A model generated the notes under the pieces. It was not told the DNA's origin. It made no database searches and saw only the letters and a list, made by a program, of their open reading frames with translations. From contig JBFFZZ010000235.1 in NCBI GenBank assembly GCA_041568335.1, positions 1-5,119 of the forward strand: a stretch of DNA of 5,119 nucleotides, in the 5' to 3' direction. Shown in pieces: positions 1-4,984 of the stretch. The DNA is from WVWW01 sp041568335 (GTDB taxonomy: Bacteria; Acidobacteriota; Polarisedimenticolia; Polarisedimenticolales; Polarisedimenticolaceae). Within the stretch, counting starts at the first letter, position 1. Every line of letters begins with the position of its first letter. The position numbers and the translations under genes are program-made.

Positions 1-69
1 GGAGAGGGCGAGCGCCGTGAGGAGCACCGCGATACCTTGAAAAGACGCGAAATAGCTACTTTTTCGCAC
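1..69 (-). CDS. Start of an exported protein (N-terminal 23 codons, cut by window edge)
   Basis: An open frame begins at a GTG (69-67) and runs off the left edge after 23 codons without a stop. The visible peptide begins MRKSSYFAS and continues into the hydrophobic run GIAVLLTALALS. A basic start followed by a hydrophobic core looks like a Sec signal peptide or an N-terminal membrane anchor. The start is supported by the purine-rich AAGGGGAAGG at 80-71, with AGGGG five bases before the GTG, and by a near-consensus promoter upstream at 147-119. It follows the phosphatase gene on the same strand, 115 bp after its stop, and has its own promoter, so it is probably a separate unit that may also receive read-through. 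No cleavage site or mature domain is visible, so the function cannot be named. Confidence 0.55.
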   Translation of the reverse strand, partial: MRKSSYFASFQGIAVLLTALALS

Positions 70-80
70 ACCTTCCCCTT
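70..80 (-). promoter_or_regulatory. Ribosome binding site of the left-edge gene
   Basis: Read on the minus strand this is AAGGGGAAGGT directly before the GTG at 69. AGGGG is spaced five bases from the start codon. It decides the start of a frame that is otherwise too short to recognise. Confidence 0.5.
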
Positions 81-118
81 TGCCCGTGCCCCCCCGGACA
101 AACGCTCGACCAGGCTCC

Positions 119-147
119 AATATACGGGGCCGGAGACGGGTCGTCAA
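119..147 (-). promoter_or_regulatory. Sigma70-type promoter for the left-edge gene
   Basis: On the minus strand a -35 box TTGACG (147-142, five of six consensus bases) and a -10 box TATATT (124-119, five of six) are separated by exactly 17 bp (141-125). The expected transcription start is near 112, giving a leader of about 43 bases before the GTG at 69, enough room for the ribosome binding site at 80-70. It lies in the gap after the phosphatase stop (185) and points the right way. The -35 box overlaps the right arm of the palindrome at 145-159, which suggests control by a bound repressor. The boxes are seen directly; activity is inferred. Confidence 0.65.
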
Positions 148-159
148 CTTTTGAAGTTG
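145..159. repeat. Palindrome overlapping the -35 box, possible operator
   Basis: CAACTT at 145-150 and AAGTTG at 154-159 are perfect 6-bp inverted arms around three bases. The arm at 145-150 shares three bases (145-147) with the -35 box of the promoter at 147-119. A repressor site at this place would block RNA polymerase. It could instead be a small RNA hairpin at the 3' end of the operon message. No T-run follows it on either strand, which argues against it being an intrinsic terminator. Confidence 0.4.
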
Positions 160-163
160 TTGT

Positions 164-180
164 TCCTAAAGCAGTTAGGA
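164..180 (-). terminator. Weak hairpin after the phosphatase stop
   Basis: TCCTAA at 164-169 and TTAGGA at 175-180 form a perfect 6-bp inverted repeat with a five-base loop, four bases past the phosphatase stop codon at 185-187. The position suits a 3' end of the operon transcript. The stem is AT-rich and no U-tract follows on the minus strand, so it is at best a processing or weak termination structure. Confidence 0.3.
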
Positions 181-184
181 CGGG

Positions 185-922
185 TCAGGCGGCGCCTTCG
201 TTGGCCCCGATCGCGAGCACGATCACGGTGATGTTGTCGTCGCCACCGTGCTCGTTCGCCGCGTCGATCAAAGCGCGACAAGCCTCGACCGGATCCTCGC
301 GATTCGCGGTCAGGATGTCTCCGATCAGATCGTCGCCGATCATCGAGTTCAGGCCGTCCGAGCAGAGCAGGAACACGTCGCCCGGTTGGACCGCCTGCTC
401 CGAGACGTCGACCTCGAGCTCGAGGCGGTTGCCCATGGCGCGGGTGACGATATTGCGCATCGGGTGCTTGTGCGCCTCCTCGTCCGTCAACAGCCCCATG
501 CGCACCTGTTCGGCGACCCAGGAATGATCGTCGGTGAGCTGCGCCAGAACGCCGTCACGCAGGAGATAGGTTCGCGAATCTCCGACGTGGCCGATGATCA
601 CCTTGTCGTTACGCCTCACGAGGGCGACGATGGTGGTTCCCATGCCACGCCATTCGCCGCGCGCGAGCACCGATTCGCAGATCCGCCGGTTACCTTCCTG
701 GAACGCGTCGACCAGGAGCCGGTCGACCGTTTCGCCGGACGGCTCGGCGATCGTCTCGGACAGCGCCTGGATCGCGATGCTGGACGCGACCTCGCCCGCG
801 GCGTGTCCTCCCATGCCGTCGGCGATCGCGTAGACGTCGCGCTCATGGTCAACCAGGAGCTGATCCTGGTTGTTCTCGCGGCGCCGGCCGACATCGGTCA
901 GCCCGTGAACTCTCGTTTTCAT
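185..922 (-). CDS. PP2C-family protein Ser/Thr phosphatase (Stp1/PrpC type)
   Basis: This 245-residue soluble protein is a complete, single-domain PPM/PP2C phosphatase of the usual bacterial length. The conserved blocks occur in order: RENNQD (15-20), ADGMGGHAAGE (34-44), GMGTT (93-97), GHVGDSRTYLLRDG (111-124), LTDDHSWV (129-136), a HPMRNIVTRAMG block (153-164), LLCSDGL (185-191) and GGDDNITV (226-233). Asp20, Asp35, Asp188 and Asp229 are the expected ligands of the metal pair used in the family to hydrolyse phosphoserine and phosphothreonine. It would act in the cytoplasm, opposite Hanks-type kinases; no kinase gene lies in this window. The ATG at 922 overlaps the stop of the TPR gene (ATGA) and has no clear ribosome binding site, so its translation is probably coupled. 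It is the last gene of the operon. There is no extra membrane or sensor domain. The family call is firm; the substrate is unknown. Confidence 0.95.
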   Translation of the reverse strand: MKTRVHGLTDVGRRRENNQDQLLVDHERDVYAIADGMGGHAAGEVASSIAIQALSETIAEPSGETVDRLLVDAFQEGNRRICESVLARGEWRGMGTTIVALVRRNDKVIIGHVGDSRTYLLRDGVLAQLTDDHSWVAEQVRMGLLTDEEAHKHPMRNIVTRAMGNRLELEVDVSEQAVQPGDVFLLCSDGLNSMIGDDLIGDILTANREDPVEACRALIDAANEHGGDDNITVIVLAIGANEGAA

Positions 923-1890
923 CTGGTCGTGCCGCGGTTCACCGGTCGACGCTTTTCTGGGCGCTTCCCGGAGCGAAGCTCCTCGAGTTTGGCGAGCGCC
1001 GCCGGTTCCGAGGGATTCTCGGCAAGGATCTGCTCGAGAACCTCCTCCGCCCGCCGAGTGTCCTCGGCGGCCACCAGCGCAAACGCCAGATTCAAACGCG
1101 AGACAAGATAGCCGGGACCGAGCTCAGCGGAAAGGGAAAAAGCCTCGACCGCCTCGTCGATCCGCTCCAGCTCGAACAGGGCGATCCCCCTTAAGTTGTG
1201 TAGATCGGGGTACTTGGGGCACAACGCCACGGCCTTGTCGAACTGCTTGAGGGCCGCGTCGTACTCCTCTTCCGCCAGCCGGTCGAGCCCGAGGACACGA
1301 AGCTCGTCGGCCCGTTTCGGAGAGCTGCGAAAGGCATCGTGGAAGAAACCGGCGGCCTTCTCGGCATCCCCGTTGCGAAGCAACTCGATCGCCCGAGCGT
1401 GGGGCTCGTTGATCGCCTGCGTCTTCAGCTGCCGGGCGTTCTCGAAGGCCTCGGCGGTCGCCTCCACGCGTCCCGAACGCAGCAGGCAGAAACCCAGCGC
1501 GACGAACGCGTCGATGTACCCGGGGTGGCACCGGGTGGCCTGCCGGTAGGCCGCGATGGCGTCATCGACTCGACCGAGCTCCTCTAGGACCGCGCCGTGG
1601 CGGAAGTGAACGTCGGGGAATCCCTCGCCGACATCCGCCGCACGCTGGAGCTGTTCCGCCGCCTGCTCCACATCGCCCGCGGCGTGCAACCGAGTCGCCA
1701 GATCCATCAGCGACAGTGTGAGGTAGTACCTCGCGTTGCGCCGGTCGGTTTGCGACAGCTCACCCTCGTCCTTGAGCGCCTTTCTGAAGAATTCCTCGGC
1801 CTGGTTGTATTCACCGCGGAGGTAATGGAACATCCCCGATTTGACGTGGTAGTTCTCGGTCAGGTTGCGGACTTCCTTCAGCAGACGCAT
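919..1890 (-). CDS. Tetratricopeptide-repeat protein
   Basis: This 323-residue protein has no signal peptide or membrane segment and is almost wholly TPR helices, so it is a likely cytoplasmic protein-binding scaffold. Repeat-like units are visible near residues 15-44, 55-88, 94-125, 127-158, 162-192, 196-226, 229-260 and 263-293, with typical alanine, glycine and tyrosine positions (for example GRVDDAIAAYRQA, EYDAALKQFDKA, ERIDEAVEAFSLSAELGPGY). The unit at 162-192 is degenerate. A short basic tail (residues 308-323) ends the protein. The start at 1890 lies 19 bp after the upstream helical-repeat gene; an AGAGAGGA stretch at 1909-1902 is 11 bases away, a loose ribosome binding site. Its stop overlaps the phosphatase start by 4 bp, so the two products are likely made together; the TPR protein may present substrates to the phosphatase or anchor it. 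That role is inferred; the TPR fold is clear. Confidence 0.9.
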   Translation of the reverse strand: MRLLKEVRNLTENYHVKSGMFHYLRGEYNQAEEFFRKALKDEGELSQTDRRNARYYLTLSLMDLATRLHAAGDVEQAAEQLQRAADVGEGFPDVHFRHGAVLEELGRVDDAIAAYRQATRCHPGYIDAFVALGFCLLRSGRVEATAEAFENARQLKTQAINEPHARAIELLRNGDAEKAAGFFHDAFRSSPKRADELRVLGLDRLAEEEYDAALKQFDKAVALCPKYPDLHNLRGIALFELERIDEAVEAFSLSAELGPGYLVSRLNLAFALVAAEDTRRAEEVLEQILAENPSEPAALAKLEELRSGKRPEKRRPVNRGTTR

Positions 1891-1909
1891 CTCGTCTCGG
1901 ATCCTCTCT

Positions 1910-3037
1910 CTACTTCTTACCGGGCATCTTGGTTCGCCGGTTGCGTTGCTCGAACGTCTTTCTCGCCATGCGCCGTATCAGCTCGGGGATGTCGCGGCTC
2001 CTCAACAGACCTTGCAGATCTCGGTTGTTCAGACGCTTGATGAAGTTTACCGAAACCGACTGCGGCGTTTTTGGGTTCTTCACGAGGGAGTGAATGATCG
2101 TGTAATTCTTGACCCATTCGCGCGTGTTGCCCAGCACCCGAAGAACATCCTCGGTCACGTTGCGCATCTTGGCGATGGATTCGACCTCGGTCTCGCTGAT
2201 GCGCGGGTTCTTGAGGACGCCCATCGCGACCACCTTGTTGGAGTCGCGGATCAGGATCAGCCGTTCCTCGCGATCGCCCTTCATGGCCAAAATGGCCTTC
2301 TGGGCCGGGTTGAGCGCGATGATCCTCTGGAACGCGTTGCGGACTTCCGGGTCGTCCGAGGATTCGAGCTCCTCGGCGCCGAGGATCTCGCTCGCGGAGA
2401 GCAGCTCGCCGACGTCGACCTCGAGCAGCGCCGCGAGCTCCTCGATCTGTTCTCCGCCGGCCTCCTGCTCTTCCTTCGAGGGGGCTTGCGCCTTGGCCTC
2501 GGCCGTCTCACCGGCGGCCGCGTCGGCGTCCTCTTTTTGTTTCGCTGCCCGATCGAGCAATTCGAGGAGTCGACCGCGATGGTTCTGTCCGAGCGCCGGG
2601 TTGAACATCATCTTTTCCAGCAACCCGGGTTGCCGCAGCAACAACTCTTCGTTGGTCAGCACGAGATCGATGACGGCGTTGTTACCGAGTGCGGCCAGGA
2701 TCGTCAGGGCGGGGACGGGAGAGGAGGGGTGGAACGCGATGTTCTCGGCGAGCTCCGCTTGCTTGGCCGCACGCTTGCTGAAGTAGACCAGAACCTCGGC
2801 GGGACACTGCTCGTCGCCGAGCGCCTCCTTGATCGCGTCGTTCTCCAAATCCTCCAGACTCTTCTGCGCCTGCTCGCGGATGGTCGGCGTCTCGTCCCGT
2901 AGCAGCTCGACGAACAGCTGAATCAACGTGCCCCGCGGGATCGGGAGCGCGCCCTTCGCGGCCGCCGCGCGAACGTGTTCGGGGGCCGTTCCACCGCGGA
3001 TCGCGGCAACGATCGGGTGATCGGTCGCGGCGCTCAA
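1910..3037 (-). CDS. Helical-repeat (HEAT / leucine-rich-variant-like) protein with acidic linker
   Basis: The 375-residue product has two helical parts. The N-terminal part (about 1-163) contains HEAT-like helices, for example FHPSSPVPALTILAALGNN (102-120). A charged, Ala/Glu-rich low-complexity linker (about 164-198) follows. The C-terminal part (about 235-360) holds repeats of the style LKNPRISETEVESIAK (275-290) and LVKNPKTPQSVSVNFIKRL (318-336) and the ending RDLQGLLRSRDIPELIRR (339-356). I chose TTG at 3037 because GAGGAG (3048-3043) lies five bases upstream and TTGA overlaps the previous stop; the longer frame to 3148 would run through that gene with a Gly/Arg-rich lead of no domain character. 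The C-terminal 119 residues align without gaps to the other helical-repeat protein at 4246-3482. No catalytic motif is visible. It is likely a cytoplasmic scaffold or adaptor; the exact family and function are unknown. Confidence 0.85.
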   Translation of the reverse strand: MSAATDHPIVAAIRGGTAPEHVRAAAAKGALPIPRGTLIQLFVELLRDETPTIREQAQKSLEDLENDAIKEALGDEQCPAEVLVYFSKRAAKQAELAENIAFHPSSPVPALTILAALGNNAVIDLVLTNEELLLRQPGLLEKMMFNPALGQNHRGRLLELLDRAAKQKEDADAAAGETAEAKAQAPSKEEQEAGGEQIEELAALLEVDVGELLSASEILGAEELESSDDPEVRNAFQRIIALNPAQKAILAMKGDREERLILIRDSNKVVAMGVLKNPRISETEVESIAKMRNVTEDVLRVLGNTREWVKNYTIIHSLVKNPKTPQSVSVNFIKRLNNRDLQGLLRSRDIPELIRRMARKTFEQRNRRTKMPGKK

Positions 3038-3453
3038 GTTCGCTCCTCGACCCCTGCCGGGGGAGGCGCCGAGGCCTGCTGGCCTTGCCAGTAGGTCCAA
3101 CCCCAATACGCCGCAGCACCGATCAACAGCAAACCGGCAACCCACCAAAGCCAGAGGAAACGGCGCGCACCGATCCGTTCATCACCGCCCCGTTTGACAT
3201 TCTTGCGGCCCTGACCGAGCTGGCTGTTTTCCTGCATGATGTAGGCGTCGACCATCGTCTCCGGATCGACTCCGATGAACTGGGAGTAAGCGCGCACGAA
3301 GCCGCGGTTGAACACGCCACCGGGGAGGTTCTCGAACTCGTTCTGCTCGAGGGCTTCGAGGTAACGCAAACTGATTTTGGTCGACTCGGAAACTTCACGC
3401 AGCGTGATCTCGCGCAACTCCCGTTCGCGTTTCAGCTCTTCCCCGAACGACAC
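3034..3453 (-). CDS. Short RodZ-like protein: cytoplasmic HTH plus one membrane helix
   Basis: The 139-residue protein begins with a RodZ-type helix-turn-helix domain (about 1-71): MSFGEELKRERE, then TLREVSESTKISLRYLEALE (17-36), then LPGGVFNRGFVRAYSQFIGVDPE (43-65), which is the family hallmark. A basic juxtamembrane stretch (83-98) precedes one membrane helix (about 99-121, rich in Trp and Leu), after which only about 17 residues remain. E. coli RodZ binds MreB through the HTH domain and carries a large periplasmic beta domain; that outer domain is absent here, so this is a cytoplasm-facing anchor. The start is GTG at 3453, with GGAG (3462-3459) five bases upstream; the frame continues to 3543 but would overlap the previous gene and lacks homology-like sequence. 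It starts 28 bp after that gene and its TGA overlaps the next start. A transcription factor role or a cell-shape role are both possible. Confidence 0.85.
   Translation of the reverse strand: MSFGEELKRERELREITLREVSESTKISLRYLEALEQNEFENLPGGVFNRGFVRAYSQFIGVDPETMVDAYIMQENSQLGQGRKNVKRGGDERIGARRFLWLWWVAGLLLIGAAAYWGWTYWQGQQASAPPPAGVEERT
3043..3048 (-). promoter_or_regulatory. Ribosome binding site fixing a TTG start
   Basis: GAGGAG on the minus strand is five bases before TTG at 3037-3035, inside the last codons of the RodZ-like gene. It is the best Shine-Dalgarno match in the window and decides the start of the large helical-repeat gene over longer options. Confidence 0.75.
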
Positions 3454-3458
3454 CCTGA

Positions 3459-3462
3459 CTCC
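3459..3462 (-). promoter_or_regulatory. Ribosome binding site fixing the GTG start of the RodZ-like gene
   Basis: GGAG on the minus strand is five bases before GTG at 3453. It supports this start over longer in-frame starts and over the out-of-frame ATG at 3464. Confidence 0.55.
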
Positions 3463-3481
3463 ATTCTCCGGCGCCGGCCGG

Positions 3482-4246
3482 TTACGAGCCACCGCGCAAC
3501 CGGCGTTCGATGCCGACACGCACGATCTGCGGGACTTTATCATCCTCGACGAGTCGACGCAGGTCCCGCGGATGCATCCGTCGCGCGAGCCGAAGCGCCG
3601 TTTGCGCCCCGAGCTCGGACCGCCGAATCAGCAGCAACCGCAACTCCCGCCGCTGCCCCCACGTCGGGTGCTCCGCGACACATCGCAACACGCCCGCGCC
3701 GTGTCTCCGATCGTTGATCAACCGTACGAGGTCCATCTCGACCAGCCGCGGGTTGCCGAGCAAGGCCTGGATCACGCGCGGCTCGCGATCGTTGAGGAAC
3801 ACGGGGATCAGTCCCCGTGTCACCCGACGCGCCAGGTTGATGCGCTCCCCGAGACCGAGATCCCCGACGCAATTACGGAGCAGCCGCTCGGCCCGGCGCC
3901 GAACCCTCGGGTTCGACGCGGGGTGGGCCGCGATGTCGCACCAGTCCTTCCAGAAAAGAAGATCGAGCAGCTGGTTCGCCAGGGTCGGTGGGGCGTGCCG
4001 ATGGCGGACGAGGCCCCGCCGAATCTCGTGGTGGGCCATCCAATCCCGGCGGGTGCCGATTTCCTCGAGGACCGCCGTCGGTGCGCTGGGGTTGCGCAAC
4101 AGCAACAGCAACTCGGAAGGCCCCATTTCGGGGTTTTCGAGGGCCTTTGCCAGCCACGGCGCGGGCGCCGAAGTCAATCGGCGGCGCAACTCGTCTTTCG
4201 TCGCCGTGTCCGCCGCCGGAACCTGGCCGTCATTCCCGACGTTCAT
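3482..4246 (-). CDS. Helical-repeat (leucine-rich-variant/HEAT-like) protein, first gene of the operon
   Basis: This 254-residue protein has no signal peptide or membrane helix. It is a string of short helical units, many marked by Asn-Pro or His-Pro: ALENPEM (35-41), LLRNPSAPTAVLEEIG (49-64), IAAHPASNPRVRRRAERLL (105-123), LGLGERINLARR (130-141), ALLGNPRLVEMDLVRLI (161-177), CVAEHPTW (189-196) and RDLRRLVEDDKVPQIVR (227-243). The pattern of a Leu run followed by Asn-Pro is typical of leucine-rich-variant and HEAT-type repeats, which form curved protein-binding solenoids. Residues 131-249 align gap-free with the C-terminal part of the protein at 3037-1910. It is Arg- and Leu-rich and probably basic. 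The ATG at 4246 follows an AT-rich island with TATATT eight bases upstream and no ribosome binding site, suggesting a leaderless start. No enzymatic motif is visible; a scaffold role is inferred. Confidence 0.85.
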   Translation of the reverse strand: MNVGNDGQVPAADTATKDELRRRLTSAPAPWLAKALENPEMGPSELLLLLRNPSAPTAVLEEIGTRRDWMAHHEIRRGLVRHRHAPPTLANQLLDLLFWKDWCDIAAHPASNPRVRRRAERLLRNCVGDLGLGERINLARRVTRGLIPVFLNDREPRVIQALLGNPRLVEMDLVRLINDRRHGAGVLRCVAEHPTWGQRRELRLLLIRRSELGAQTALRLARRMHPRDLRRLVEDDKVPQIVRVGIERRLRGGS

Positions 4247-4266
4247 GCGCTACAAATATATAGCCG
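4247..4266. promoter_or_regulatory. Compact divergent promoter region, likely leaderless in both directions
   Basis: Only 20 bases separate the two divergent ATG codons, and the core 4251-4262 is all A/T except one C in an otherwise GC-rich region. On the minus strand TATATT (4260-4255, five of six -10 consensus bases) lies eight bases before ATG 4246, so transcription would begin at or next to the start codon. On the plus strand TACAAA (4251-4256, four of six) would place the start near 4263, a few bases before ATG 4267. Neither gene has a Shine-Dalgarno sequence. The -35 boxes would lie inside the opposing coding regions and are not recognisable. The two -10 elements overlap, so polymerases would compete. 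Confidence 0.6.
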
Positions 4267-4953
4267 ATGGACCTCCTCACCCCGGACCAACTGTTGATGC
4301 TGCCTCTGTTGTACGCGGCCTTCCTGTTGGCCGTGACCTGCCACGAGGCGGCGCACGCCTGGGTGGCCTGGCTCGGCGGCGATCCGACCGCGTACGCCGG
4401 CGGGCAGGTCACGCTCAATCCGCTCCCGCACATTCAGCGCGAGCCGTTCGGGACGGTGCTGGTCCCGCTGATCACCTACGTTCTGATGGGTTGGACGATG
4501 GGTTGGGCGAGTGCGCCCTACGATCCGCACTGGGAACAGCGGTACCCGCGTCGCGCCGCGCTGATGGCGCTGGCCGGTCCGCTGGCCAACCTGGCGCTCG
4601 CGGCGCTGGCGTTCGCCGTGCTCAAAGCCGGACTCCTCGCGGGATGGTGGGTCCGTTCCGACACGCGGCTCGGCGAGATGGTCGCGACCGCCGACGCGCC
4701 CGGCTGGGCGGCAGGCCTCGCCGCGTTCACGTCGATCGTGCTACTGATCAACTGCGTCCTGTTCCTGTTCAACCTGTTCCCCGTCCCACCGCTCGACGGT
4801 GCCAGCGTGCTGGCGGGGTTGGGCGAGTGGGGGAGGACGTTCCGCGATACGGTGGGTTCCTCGTTCTCCTTCATCGGCATCGTCATCGCCTGGGTCCTGT
4901 TCGGCCGCGTCTTCGGTCCCTTCTACTACGGGTTCGTCCTGCGCTGGCTTTGA
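4267..4953 (+). CDS. Site-2-protease-family (M50) integral membrane metalloprotease
   Basis: The 228-residue protein carries the M50 zinc motif HEAAH (26-30) in the first membrane helix and the second motif NLFPVPPLDG (169-178), where Asp177 should be the third zinc ligand. Membrane segments lie near residues 9-34, 62-80, 96-124, 152-172 and 200-224. Between them is MALAGPLANL (100-109), conserved in compact S2P-like proteins. This is the small family without PDZ or CBS domains, which cleaves peptide bonds within the membrane; the substrate is not known. The block that in many relatives reads GWAKPVPVNP is here GWASAPYDPHW (79-89), a variant also placed before a PRRAALMALAGP stretch. The gene is first of the rightward unit, divergent from the helical-repeat operon, with no ribosome binding site and probable leaderless start. 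All catalytic residues are present, so it should be active. Confidence 0.92.
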   Translation: MDLLTPDQLLMLPLLYAAFLLAVTCHEAAHAWVAWLGGDPTAYAGGQVTLNPLPHIQREPFGTVLVPLITYVLMGWTMGWASAPYDPHWEQRYPRRAALMALAGPLANLALAALAFAVLKAGLLAGWWVRSDTRLGEMVATADAPGWAAGLAAFTSIVLLINCVLFLFNLFPVPPLDGASVLAGLGEWGRTFRDTVGSSFSFIGIVIAWVLFGRVFGPFYYGFVLRWL

Positions 4954-4978
4954 ACGACCGGCGTGGGCGTGACACACT
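4950..4978 (+). promoter_or_regulatory. Promoter placed so transcription starts at the next GTG
   Basis: TTGAAC (4950-4955), CACACT (4973-4978) and a 17-bp spacer make a sigma70-like promoter, with TG at 4970-4971 in the extended -10 position. The -10 box keeps the two most important bases, A at its second and T at its last position. Transcription would start about seven bases after the -10 box, at the GTG at 4985. The -35 box overlaps the protease stop codon. The geometry is exact but the -10 box is weak (three of six). Confidence 0.4.
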
Positions 4979-4984
4979 GGCGAG

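Noticed and set aside
89..95. Run of seven G on the minus strand in the leader of the left-edge gene, as a phase-variation tract
   Set aside because: A single short homopolymer outside a coding frame in GC-rich DNA is weak evidence, and there is no sign of variation.
37..231. A 64-codon plus-strand frame starting at TTG
   Set aside because: It has an Arg-rich end running into the phosphatase 3' end and no binding site; the same stretch holds a promoter and a signal-peptide start on the minus strand.
248..1111. A 287-codon plus-strand open frame
   Set aside because: It is antisense to the phosphatase and TPR genes, both of which show clear family motifs on the minus strand.
1865..2902. A 345-codon plus-strand open frame
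   Set aside because: It lies opposite the large helical-repeat gene, has Leu/Gly/Arg-rich low-information sequence, and lacks a ribosome binding site; the minus-strand gene has repeats, a homologous partner and operon spacing.
3453..3464. ATG at 3464 as start of the RodZ-like gene
   Set aside because: It is not in frame with the HTH sequence; GTG at 3453 is in frame and has GGAG at five bases.
4954..4984. Intrinsic terminator after the protease gene
   Set aside because: No inverted repeat with a following T-run is visible in this short gap.
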